NCBI GenBank assembly: GCA_963703335.1
Contig: OY969812.1
Location: 620,001-684,000, forward strand
Length of the DNA stretch: 64,000 nt
Direction: 5' to 3'
From: VRUE01 sp963703335
GTDB taxonomy: Bacteria; Actinomycetota; Thermoleophilia; Solirubrobacterales; 70-9
Part shown: one piece after another, positions 25,094-32,464 of the stretch
How positions within the stretch are numbered: the stretch's first letter is position 1
Layout of the letters: each line of letters opens with the position of its first letter
Notes under the pieces: generated by a model
What the model was told of the DNA's origin: nothing
Database searches by the model: none
Seen by the model: the letters and a program-made list of their open reading frames with translations, nothing else
Program-made: the position numbers and the translations under genes

Positions 25094-26331
25094 AAAACAT
25101 CAACGCGCCGAGGGCTCAGAATCTTGTGCCTCTGCAGCAGCTTCTTGCCGATCACCATGCGCTGGATCTCCGAGGTCCCCTCGCCGATCAAGAGCAGAGG
25201 CGCGTCGCGGTAGAGACGCTCGATCTCGTACTCCTTCGAGTAGCCGTAGCCGCCGTGGATCCGGAAGCACTCCTCGACGCACTCCTTGCCGGTCTCCGAG
25301 GCGAGCAGCTTCGCCATGCCGGCCTCAAGGTCGGAGCGCGCGCCCGCGTCCTTCATGCGGGCTGCCTTGCGGGTGACGAGGCGGGCGGCCTCGACCTTGG
25401 TCGCCATGTCGGCGAGCTTGAACTGGATCGCCTGGTGCTGGGCGATCGGCTTACCGAAGGTCTTGCGCTCTTGGCTGTAGCGCAGAGCGAGCTCGAGGGC
25501 GCGCTGAGCGATGCCGACGCCGCGGGCGGCGACGTTGACGCGGCCAACCTCGAGCGCGTCCATCATCTGCACGAAGCCCTCGCCAACTCCCGCCTCCTCG
25601 CCACCGAGCACACGCTCGGGCGGACAGCGGTAGCCGTCGTAGACGAGCTCGGTCGACTCAACGCCCTTGTAGCCCATCTTCTTGATCTTGGGCGGCACGT
25701 TAAGCCCCTTGAAGTCACCCCCGTTGATTTCCTCCCAGGGCTTCTTCTCGGTGATGAAGCAGGTCATCCCTTTGTAAGCCGGTTCCGCCTTGGGATCAGT
25801 CTTCATCAGCACGAAGACGACGGAGGAGCCAAGGCCGTTGGTGACCCACATCTTCTGGCCGTTCAACTCCCACTTGCCATCGTCGCCCTTCTTGGCGGTC
25901 GACTTAATCCCCTGCACGTCGGAGCCGACCTCGGGCTCCGACAGCGAGAAGGCGGCGCGGATCTCGCCGGTCGCCATCTTCGGCAGGAAGTATTCCTTCT
26001 GCTCGTCGGTACCGAACTTCATCAACAGGTAGGAGCCGATGAAGTGGGTGTTGACGACGCCGGAGATCGAGATCCAACCGCGCGAGAGCTCTTCGACGAT
26101 CATCGCGTAGGTCGTCAGATCGAGCCCCATGCCGCCGTACTCTTCGGGAATCGTCACCCCGAAGAGGCCGAGCTCCTTCATTTCCTCGACGATCTCCTCC
26201 GGGAAGGTGTCCTCGTGATCGAAATGCTCGGCGTTGGGGATGATCTTCTCGTCGGCGAACTGGCGCACCATTTCGGTGATCGCCTGCTGCTCGTCGGTCT
26301 GCTCACGGAAAGCGGCGGTGTCTACGGCCAT
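25054..26331 (-). CDS. Acyl-CoA dehydrogenase
   Basis: FAD flavoenzyme of 425 residues that introduces a 2,3-double bond in an acyl-CoA. The order of family motifs is standard: GLFGVTIPEEYGGMGLD, AFSLSEPEVGSD (flavin contact), KMWVTNG, QERKTFGKPIAQHQAIQFKLADM, and LLLIGEGTSEIQRM, where Glu384 is the catalytic base. The substrate is not shown by sequence; short or branched chains are plausible. It lacks the N-terminal extension of methylsuccinyl-CoA dehydrogenase (about 550 residues), though a role in that step of the ethylmalonyl-CoA pathway cannot be ruled out. The last 20 or so residues (SPRRVDVLCAAVTLTGCCPS) look like read-through beyond the normal end and overlap the next gene. Confidence 0.9.
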   Translation of the reverse strand: MAVDTAAFREQTDEQQAITEMVRQFADEKIIPNAEHFDHEDTFPEEIVEEMKELGLFGVTIPEEYGGMGLDLTTYAMIVEELSRGWISISGVVNTHFIGSYLLMKFGTDEQKEYFLPKMATGEIRAAFSLSEPEVGSDVQGIKSTAKKGDDGKWELNGQKMWVTNGLGSSVVFVLMKTDPKAEPAYKGMTCFITEKKPWEEINGGDFKGLNVPPKIKKMGYKGVESTELVYDGYRCPPERVLGGEEAGVGEGFVQMMDALEVGRVNVAARGVGIAQRALELALRYSQERKTFGKPIAQHQAIQFKLADMATKVEAARLVTRKAARMKDAGARSDLEAGMAKLLASETGKECVEECFRIHGGYGYSKEYEIERLYRDAPLLLIGEGTSEIQRMVIGKKLLQRHKILSPRRVDVLCAAVTLTGCCPS

Positions 26332-26503
26332 GGCTCCTAGCTCGGGTCGGGTAAGGACGGGAGCGGAAGGATATCGGCGACGCGGTCACGGCCGCCCCGG
26401 GGCCACAGCGCGTCCTTGACGGCTCCGACCGTTGCATCCAGTACATACGTCCAGACTCGGCAGATCCCGATCTCCCACAACGGTGCGATCTGACGAGAAG
26501 GAC

Positions 26504-27058
26504 ATGATGGCATCCAAGCTCGCATATCCGGTCACGATCGCGTTGGCGCTGCTCGTCCTGGCCGTGCCGGGCGCGAGCGCGTCGCTGATCGCCCCGGTTG
26601 GGGCCTGCCCGAACCAGACGAACGCCGCCTCTCCCGCGTCCCAGGAGCAGGCGATGCGCTGCCTGACCGACTTCGCTCGCGCCCGTGTCGGTCTTGGAGC
26701 GCTCGCCGATTCGCCGCAGCTCGACCTTTCCTCCCTGGACAAGGGAACCGATGTCCTCCGCTGCAACAGCTTCAGCCACACCGCCTGCGACCGGGATTTC
26801 ACCTACTGGATGCGCGAAGCCGGCTACATGTCCGACCCCTGCTGGCACGTGGGCGAGAACCTCGCCTGGGGAGTCGGCACCTTCGGCACTGTGCGCTCGA
26901 TCTTCCGGGCCTGGATGAGATCGCCAGAGCACCGCCGGAACATCCTCGGCGACTACGAAGCGCTGGGCCTCAACCGTCAGGTGGGTGAGCTCGAAGGGCA
27001 GGCCAACACGGTCCTATGGACCGCGCACTTCGGCTCCCACTGCGGAGCAGCCTCGTGA
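26504..27058 (+). CDS. Secreted CAP-domain (SCP/PR-1) protein
   Basis: A 184-residue secreted protein: signal peptide (YPVTIALALLVLAVPGASA) and one CAP domain with the typical features: a helix carrying MRCLTDFARARVGLGAL, FSHTACDRDF, the signature HVGENLAWG and HRRNILGDYEALGLN, ending WTAHFGSHC. Bacterial CAP proteins are extracellular and mostly of unknown biochemical role. The ATG at 26504 follows an AGAAGGA ribosome site; the longer frame upstream is unlikely. The stop is overlapped by the next gene (GTGA). Confidence 0.87.
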   Translation: MMASKLAYPVTIALALLVLAVPGASASLIAPVGACPNQTNAASPASQEQAMRCLTDFARARVGLGALADSPQLDLSSLDKGTDVLRCNSFSHTACDRDFTYWMREAGYMSDPCWHVGENLAWGVGTFGTVRSIFRAWMRSPEHRRNILGDYEALGLNRQVGELEGQANTVLWTAHFGSHCGAAS

Positions 27059-27576
27059 CTCGCACCACGGCCATCGCGGCGATGACGCTGGCGCTCGCAC
27101 TGCTGCCGGGCTGTGGCGGAGGGGGCTCGGAGTCCGACCAGCAGGCGAGCTCGGGTGCTGCTCAGGTCGTCAGCGCGGACTCCCTGCACGAAACCGCCTC
27201 GGCTGGGACGACGCCGATCTACTGGGCCGGCGAGCAGGCGGGGGCGGAGCTGGAGCTGAGCCAACCCGACAAGAACCGCACCTACGTGCGGTATCTGGCC
27301 GGGGACGCCGAGGCCGGGGACAAGAGGGCCGACTTCCTCACCGTCAGCACCTACGTGCAGCCGAACGCGGTGGCCGTCCTGCGTCGCCAGGGCGAGCGAT
27401 CGGGGGGCACGATCACCCACGCACCGGGCAATGGCACGGTCTACTTCGACCGGACGAACCCGAAGAGCGTCTACCTCGCCTACCCCGGCACCCCGGTTGA
27501 GATCGAGATCTTCGACCCGAGCTTCAAACGCGCGCTGCGGCTCGTCGAATCGGGCCAAGTCGTCGCGGTCGACTGA
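27055..27576 (+). CDS. Lipoprotein, unknown function
   Basis: A 173-residue exported lipoprotein from GTG 27055, four bases inside the end of the CAP gene. Signal with lipobox LLPGC followed by a Gly/Ser-rich linker, then a beta-rich domain (TTPIYWAGEQAGAELELSQ, RTYVRYLAGDAEAGD, GTVYFDRTNPKSVYLAYPGTPVEIEIFDPS). No family recognised. It is probably co-expressed with the CAP protein and anchored outside the membrane. Confidence 0.78.
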   Translation: MTRTTAIAAMTLALALLPGCGGGGSESDQQASSGAAQVVSADSLHETASAGTTPIYWAGEQAGAELELSQPDKNRTYVRYLAGDAEAGDKRADFLTVSTYVQPNAVAVLRRQGERSGGTITHAPGNGTVYFDRTNPKSVYLAYPGTPVEIEIFDPSFKRALRLVESGQVVAVD

Positions 27577-27594
27577 GGTCGACCCGCCGAAACA

Positions 27595-27624
27595 CCGCCG
27601 CCCATCCAGAGGGATGGGCGGCGG
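27595..27624. terminator. Bidirectional hairpin terminator
   Basis: Perfect 13-bp stem CCGCCGCCCATCC paired across a 4-nt loop, in the short gap between the convergent lipoprotein and collagen-like genes. Confidence 0.75.
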
Positions 27625-27648
27625 GTGCAGCAGCGATGTCCGGCTCGG

Positions 27649-29610
27649 CTACGGCTGGTAGTCGAGGCGGAAGAACATCGAGGCCGTGTTCGGGCCCGAG
27701 TTCTCGGTTGCCAGGATCGAGATCGCGTCGCCAGCGGCGAACGTCTGCGAGTTGACTTTGTCTTCGCAACTCGTTGAGCTGGCTTTGATTGTGCAGGTCA
27801 TGCTTGTGTTGACCGGAACGCCGGCACCCGCAGGGTCCCTGCGCACGGTGAACGTGTAGCTGTCGGAACCACCGGGAGAGTTGCCCAAGTAGATCCGAAG
27901 GTTGCTCACTTTTCCACCTGACGGCAGCACTTCCTGAATCGCGGTCTCGGTGCCAAAGCCCATGTCGATGGCGGGACCAAAGAACCGTTCGTTCATGGCG
28001 TTGGAGACCGTGGTTCCCGTGCCGCCACCCCGAATTTCACGGGTGGCCGCCGAGCCAGCAGGACCCTGCGGACCCTGGTCGCCCTGAGGACCCTTGTCGC
28101 CGGTCTGACCTTTGTCGCCGGTCTGACCTTTGTCGCCGGTCTGACCTTTGTCGCCGGTCTGACCTTTGTCGCCGGTGGGGCCTTTATCCCCGGTCGGGCC
28201 TTTGTCGCCAACGGGACCCTGGGGTCCGATCGGACCCTGCGGTCCAACGGGACCCTGCTGGCCCTGGAGGCCTTTCTCGCCCGTCGGGCCCTGCTCACCA
28301 ACCGAGCCTTTCTCGCCGGTCGGACCTTTGTCCCCGGGATCGCCCTGGGGACCCTTGTCCCCGGTCTCACCCTGAGGGCCCTTGTCGCCAACGGAGCCTT
28401 GCTCGCCCTGCTGGCCTTTCTCACCATCCGGACCCTTGTCGCCGATCAGACCCTTGTCGCCAGGCTCACCCTGGGGACCCTTGTCTCCGACTGGGCCCTG
28501 CTCACCTGCGGGACCCTTGTTACCGGTCTCACCCTGGGGGCCTTTGTCGCCAACGGGGCCTTGCTCACCCTGGGGGCCTTTCTCACCAACCGGACCCTTG
28601 TCGCCAGGCTCGCCTTGCGGTCCCTTGTCGCCGGTCTCGCCCTTCTCGCCAACAGGACCTTGCTCGCCCTGCGGACCCTTGTTACCGACGGGACCTTGCT
28701 CGCCGGTCAGACCCTTGTCTCCGGGATCACCCTGGGGACCCTTGTCACCGGTCTCACCCTGAGGGCCTTTCTCACCAGCGGGGCCGTTCTCGCCAGCAGG
28801 ACCCTGCTGGCCAACGGGACCTTGCTCGCCGGCGGGACCCTTGTCGCCGATCAGACCCTTGTCACCGGTCTCACCCTGGGGACCCTTGTCTCCGACTGGG
28901 CCTTGCTCGCCCTGCAGGCCCTTCTCACCGACGGGACCCTTGTCGCCAGGCTCTCCCTGCGGGCCCTTCTCGCCGGTTAGACCCTTGTCGCCAGGCTCGC
29001 CCTGGGGACCTTTGTCTCCGGTCTCGCCCTGTGGGCCTTTCTCACCTACGGAGCCTTTCTCACCAGCAGGACCCTGCTGGCCAACGGGACCTTGCTCGCC
29101 GGCCGGTCCCTTGTCGCCGGTCAGACCCTTGTCGCCAGGCTCGCCCTGAGGACCCTTGTCTCCGACTGGGCCCTTCTGGCCGGGATCGCCCTGCGGGCCC
29201 TTATCGCCCTGGAGACCCTTATCGCCGTTCGGACCTTTGTCGCCGGTCAGACCCTGGTCACCCCTCGGGCCTTTCTCGCCCTGGGGACCCTGAAGCCCAA
29301 CCGGGCCCTGGGGACCGGTGGCGCCCGTGGCGCCGCTTTCGGCTTCAGTACCGAGCACCCCCTGGCTGCCCAAAGCGGTCAAGAACGTGGCGCCGCGCTC
29401 GCTGTCCTTGCATTTGGCTTTCGCCGAGATCAGGCGGACAGTGCCCTTGTGCTCGCCGCTCCGCGCGATGCAGAGGTTGAGTGCGTTTGCAGAAGTTGTC
29501 TGTGCCGCCTGGGCAGACGTGGATGCCAGCGATAGGCATGCCAGAAGGCAAGCCGTGAGGCAGAGCCCCACGCTGCGCAAGCGAGGCCGTGCAATTGATC
29601 GAGCGGTCAT
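27649..29610 (-). CDS. Secreted collagen-like protein
   Basis: A 653-residue secreted protein. Signal peptide (residues 1-35), a 55-residue head with two Cys (NLCIAR, AKCKDS), an apparently uninterrupted Gly-X-Y region from about residue 93 to 520 (about 140 triplets), and a C-terminal beta domain of about 130 residues with two Cys (MTCTIKASSTSCED). The triplets are dominated by GDK, GEK, GPQ, GPV and GET; about 44 have Lys in the Y place, and none of the Pro would need hydroxylation, as in other bacterial collagens that are stabilised by Lys-Asp/Glu pairs. It is near two lysyl-oxidase-like genes, whose animal relatives cross-link collagen through lysine. The ATG at 29610 has AAGGAG upstream. 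Internal DNA repeats make its triplet count prone to change. Confidence 0.92.
   Translation of the reverse strand: MTARSIARPRLRSVGLCLTACLLACLSLASTSAQAAQTTSANALNLCIARSGEHKGTVRLISAKAKCKDSERGATFLTALGSQGVLGTEAESGATGATGPQGPVGLQGPQGEKGPRGDQGLTGDKGPNGDKGLQGDKGPQGDPGQKGPVGDKGPQGEPGDKGLTGDKGPAGEQGPVGQQGPAGEKGSVGEKGPQGETGDKGPQGEPGDKGLTGEKGPQGEPGDKGPVGEKGLQGEQGPVGDKGPQGETGDKGLIGDKGPAGEQGPVGQQGPAGENGPAGEKGPQGETGDKGPQGDPGDKGLTGEQGPVGNKGPQGEQGPVGEKGETGDKGPQGEPGDKGPVGEKGPQGEQGPVGDKGPQGETGNKGPAGEQGPVGDKGPQGEPGDKGLIGDKGPDGEKGQQGEQGSVGDKGPQGETGDKGPQGDPGDKGPTGEKGSVGEQGPTGEKGLQGQQGPVGPQGPIGPQGPVGDKGPTGDKGPTGDKGQTGDKGQTGDKGQTGDKGQTGDKGPQGDQGPQGPAGSAATREIRGGGTGTTVSNAMNERFFGPAIDMGFGTETAIQEVLPSGGKVSNLRIYLGNSPGGSDSYTFTVRRDPAGAGVPVNTSMTCTIKASSTSCEDKVNSQTFAAGDAISILATENSGPNTASMFFRLDYQP
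28060..29335 (-). repeat. Gly-X-Y coding repeat array
   Basis: Degenerate 9-, 18- and 27-bp tandem repeats encoding collagen triplets; the most regular part is about 28098-28200, where an identical 18-bp unit (coding GDKGQT) repeats. Long open frames on the opposite strand here are a by-product of the biased repeat. Confidence 0.85.
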
Positions 29611-29718
29611 ATCCGGTGAATCTCCTTACTGGTAGAGAGGGCCCCTGCGGGTGCCCTCACAGAGGGCGAGTCAGGGCCGCGTCACCGGAAAGAACGTACG
29701 AATGTCCTACTTCTTCAC

Positions 29719-29734
29719 CTGGACATTTGTCCAG
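29719..29734. promoter_or_regulatory. 16-bp perfect palindrome upstream of collagen-like gene
   Basis: CTGGACATTTGTCCAG, preceded by a second arm (AATGTCC, 29701-29707) that can pair with GGACATT at 29721-29727. It lies about 110 bases upstream of the collagen-like gene start. A related string CTGGACGTTTGT occurs at about 44604 upstream of a GH26 gene. A shared regulator site is possible. Confidence 0.4.
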
Positions 29735-29749
29735 CTTTGTGCAAACAGC

Positions 29750-31213
29750 TTAAGTTCGGGCCAAAACAGGGTCCCGATACCCGAAGGCGGAAATCGATGC
29801 TTGCGCCTTCAACAGCATCTCCTCGAGCTCCTCCTCTGGGTCAGAGTCGACGACGATCGCCCCGCCCGCACCAACCGAGGCCCGCCCACCGTCGATGACG
29901 ATCGTCCTGATCGCGACACTGAGGTCGCAGGTTCCACCGAGACCAAACCAACCGATCGCACCCGAGTAGACCCCGCGCGCCTCGCCCTCGAGCTCGTCGA
30001 TGATCTCCATAGTGCGCCGCTTCGGCGCCCCGGTCATCGAGCCGGGCGGGAAGCAGGCGCGCACGCAGTCGACGGGCCCCAGCTCGGGGCGCAGGCGACC
30101 GCGGACAGCGGAGACGAGCTGATGAACGGTCTCGTAGGTCTCAACCTGCATCAGCACCGGCACCTCGACGCTGCCCACCCGGCAGACGCGGCCAAGGTCG
30201 TTGCGCATCAGGTCGACGATCGTCACATTCTCGGCCCGGGACTTCTCACCACTGCGCAGGCCGACGGCGAGCCGGGCGTCCTCGGCGGACGTGGCACCGC
30301 GCCGGCTGGTGCCCTTGATCGGCCGCGCTTCGGCGTTGCCGTCGCGATCGACCGCGAGAAAGCGCTCCGGCGAGGAGCTGAGGACGGCGAGCTCGCCGAA
30401 GCGCAGGTAGGCCGCGAACGGCGCCGGGTTGGCGCGGCGCAGCGCCCGGTAGAGCTCGAGCGGGTCGACTCCGCTCTCGGCATCGAGCGCGTTCGTCAGG
30501 CAGATCTCGTAGCTGTGACCAGCGGTTAAGTAGTGCTTGCAGACATCGATGTCCTCCCGGTAGCGCTGCCGCGAGCGGCGCGGGGAGAGTTCAGACATCG
30601 GCGCGCCGACCAGGGGCCGGGCGAGTGGCGGCAACCCCGCGAGCCGCTCCTCCATCTCGTCGATCCAGCCTTCAGCCTCTGCAACCAAACGAACTGCATC
30701 AAGTTTCCTGCCCGCCAGCCCGGAAATTTGATGCAGTTCGCTCTCGTCTGAGGTGATGGCGACCAAGTAGGTGTGCTGATTGACGTGGTCGAAAGCGAGC
30801 AGGCGGTCGGCGAGGACGAAGGCCGCGTCCGGAGTGGTGGCGCGGTGGGCGGCGGCGCCGTCGCACTCGGCCTTTAGCTCGTAGCCGAGGTAGCCGGCGA
30901 AGCCGCACTCGAAGTCGAAGGGCAGCTGCGCCGTGAACGGGCGCAGGCGCTCCAGCTCGCGGCTGAGGTAGTCGAAGATCGACTCGGTCCTCGTCTCGAT
31001 CGCCCCGCCGCGCTCGATCCGGGTCTCGCCGGTGCCGACGTCGTAAGTGACGACCGCGCCGAGCGGGCCCTCGCTGTCGCCCATGAAGGAGAAGCAACCG
31101 CGCTCGCCCCTGGCACTGCTGTCCAGCCAGAAGGCGTTTGAGCTGGCCCCGTATATATGGACGAAGGCGCGCTCCGGATCGGGCATCGAGTCGAGGTGCC
31201 GCGCGAGGAGCAT
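29750..31213 (-). CDS. pabB: Aminodeoxychorismate synthase component I
   Basis: Chorismate-using enzyme that forms 4-amino-4-deoxychorismate for folate synthesis. The sequence PIKGTSRRG has the Lys that distinguishes PabB from anthranilate synthase (PIAGT); other motifs are SSSPERFL, ENVTIVDLMRNDLGRV and CFPPGSMTGAPKRRTMEIIDELE. The glutamine amidotransferase subunit PabA is not in the window. About residue 165 (from the ATG at 31213) the chain contains ELHQISGLAGRKLDAVR, encoded by a 51-bp palindrome shared with the htdX-like gene. The start is uncertain: 31243 would overlap the divergent pabC, so the ATG at 31213 is preferred. Confidence 0.9.
   Translation of the reverse strand: MLLARHLDSMPDPERAFVHIYGASSNAFWLDSSARGERGCFSFMGDSEGPLGAVVTYDVGTGETRIERGGAIETRTESIFDYLSRELERLRPFTAQLPFDFECGFAGYLGYELKAECDGAAAHRATTPDAAFVLADRLLAFDHVNQHTYLVAITSDESELHQISGLAGRKLDAVRLVAEAEGWIDEMEERLAGLPPLARPLVGAPMSELSPRRSRQRYREDIDVCKHYLTAGHSYEICLTNALDAESGVDPLELYRALRRANPAPFAAYLRFGELAVLSSSPERFLAVDRDGNAEARPIKGTSRRGATSAEDARLAVGLRSGEKSRAENVTIVDLMRNDLGRVCRVGSVEVPVLMQVETYETVHQLVSAVRGRLRPELGPVDCVRACFPPGSMTGAPKRRTMEIIDELEGEARGVYSGAIGWFGLGGTCDLSVAIRTIVIDGGRASVGAGGAIVVDSDPEEELEEMLLKAQASISAFGYRDPVLART
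30690..30740 (-). repeat. 51-bp in-frame palindromic element, copy in pabB
   Basis: Arms 30690-30707 and 30723-30740 pair over 18 bp with one G-U-compatible mismatch. The element is 51 bp (17 codons) and is read through in frame on the minus strand as ELHQISGLAGRKLDAVR. It matches the element at 62268-62318 at 44 of 51 positions although the host genes are unrelated. Confidence 0.9.
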
Positions 31214-31233
31214 CACAGGCAAGATATCCAGCA

Positions 31234-32022
31234 ATGTCAGCACCTCCCCACGCCGATCCTGGCGCGGGCGTCTTCGAGACCATGCTCGTCCTCGCCGGGC
31301 AGCCGGTCGAGCTCGACGCCCACCTGGAGCGACTCACGACCAGCCTCGGGGCGCTCTACGGCGCACCCCTACCGGTCGAGGCCCACGATGCCATCCGCAG
31401 CGCCGCCGCCGGGATTGAGCACGGCAAACTGCGCCTCACTGTCATCCCCGAGCGGGGGCGGATGGAGCTGCGCGTCACCGCAGGGGAGATCGATCCGGCG
31501 TGCGTCTTCCCGAGCTGGGGGCGGGGGGCGGCGCTGCGCAGCTATGTCGTCGCCGGCGGCCTCGGCAACCACAAGTGGGCCGACCGCCGCTTGCTCGACG
31601 GCCTCGCGGCCGCGGCTCCAGCGGGCTCTCTGCCGCTACTGGTCGAGACCGACGGCAGCGTCTTGGAGGCCTCACGGGCCAGTGTCTTCGCAATCCTCGG
31701 CGAGCGACTGGTGACGCCGCCGAACGATGGGCGCATCCTCCCCTCGATTGCCCGTCGCCAGGCGATCGAGGCCGCCCGAGCGGCCGGGGTCGAGACAAGC
31801 GAAGAGCCCCTGACGCTTGCCGCGCTGAGATCGAGCGAGGCGTTCCTGGTCGGCTCGGTCCGCGGCGTCGAGCCGGTGCGCTCGCTCGATGGGGTCGAGC
31901 TACCGCCGGCGGGCGAACTCAGTGGGCTGGTTGCGGACGGCCTGCGGCGTCTCTGGCTGGCGCCAGGGGAACCCGTTGCAGCTGGCGCAGACGGGCCACG
32001 AGCCGGTCGGCCCGGGCGCTGA
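31234..32022 (+). CDS. pabC: Aminodeoxychorismate lyase (class IV PLP)
   Basis: Fold-type IV pyridoxal-phosphate enzyme of about 262 residues, which releases pyruvate from aminodeoxychorismate to give 4-aminobenzoate. Features: GAGVFETMLVLAGQPVELDAHLERL, NHKWADRR with the PLP-binding Lys, and VLEASRASVFAILGERLVTPPNDGRILPSIARRQAIE. Branched-chain aminotransferases share this fold, but the divergent pabB next door supports PabC. The ATG at 31234 is chosen over an upstream frame that is antisense to pabB. The 3' end overlaps a convergent reading frame. Confidence 0.86.
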   Translation: MSAPPHADPGAGVFETMLVLAGQPVELDAHLERLTTSLGALYGAPLPVEAHDAIRSAAAGIEHGKLRLTVIPERGRMELRVTAGEIDPACVFPSWGRGAALRSYVVAGGLGNHKWADRRLLDGLAAAAPAGSLPLLVETDGSVLEASRASVFAILGERLVTPPNDGRILPSIARRQAIEAARAAGVETSEEPLTLAALRSSEAFLVGSVRGVEPVRSLDGVELPPAGELSGLVADGLRRLWLAPGEPVAAGADGPRAGRPGR

Positions 32023-32347
32023 AGTCACTGAGGCTGTCGTCCTCGCTCGCGGGCGAGTTCTCAGCGGCGGGGGGCTCGACCGATGAAGTGGCCTGCGCGG
32101 CGATCACGGCGACCTGACCTTGGGCATCGAGCGCCGCGGCGCTCGCCTTCGCCGCAAGCGAGGCGGCGCGCTCGGCCTGCTCGGCGGCGCTGATCGCTGC
32201 CGCGCCCACGGTCATCACCGCCGCCTCGGAGGCGCGCGCCGTCGCCAGGGCCTGCTCGACCCGCCGCTCCAGCTCGCCGATCAGGGGTGGCCGCGAGTGC
32301 TCAGGCAGCAGCCAGTCCTGCGTGCTGTCGCTCGCCGCTTCGTCCAT
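31919..32347 (-). CDS. Ala-rich coiled-coil hypothetical protein
   Basis: A 142-residue protein composed of long Ala/Glu-rich helices (ELERRVEQALATARASEAAVMTVGAAAISAAEQAERAAS in segments), likely a coiled coil, with an acidic Ser-rich loop and a basic C-terminus. No family recognised. It overlaps the 3' end of pabC by about 100 bases on the opposite strand, which lowers confidence, but its codon use and lack of any alternative gene in 32023-32347 favour it. Confidence 0.55.
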   Translation of the reverse strand: MDEAASDSTQDWLLPEHSRPPLIGELERRVEQALATARASEAAVMTVGAAAISAAEQAERAASLAAKASAAALDAQGQVAVIAAQATSSVEPPAAENSPASEDDSLSDFSARADRLVARLRQLQRVPLAPARDAAGRPQPAH

Positions 32348-32464
32348 CCCCTCAAGGTACGGCGACAGCCATCAAAGTCCTCCGCCCCGTCCTAGACCCC
32401 CGAACGCGCGTTTGTCTTTTGCCCTAGATTTCGGCCCGACAGAGAATCGAGAACGAGGAGCAGC

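Noticed and set aside
24931..26340. 469-residue open frame on the plus strand
   Set aside because: Antisense shadow of the acyl-CoA dehydrogenase and lysyl-oxidase genes; the minus-strand proteins are clear family members.
28166..29149. Plus-strand Ser/Pro/Gly-rich frames opposite the collagen-like gene
   Set aside because: They arise from the biased Gly-X-Y codon repeat read on the other strand; the minus-strand frame has a signal peptide and ordered head and tail domains.
28060..29335. CRISPR-like regular repeats
   Set aside because: Repeat units are 9-27 bp coding triplets without unique spacers, and no cas genes are near.
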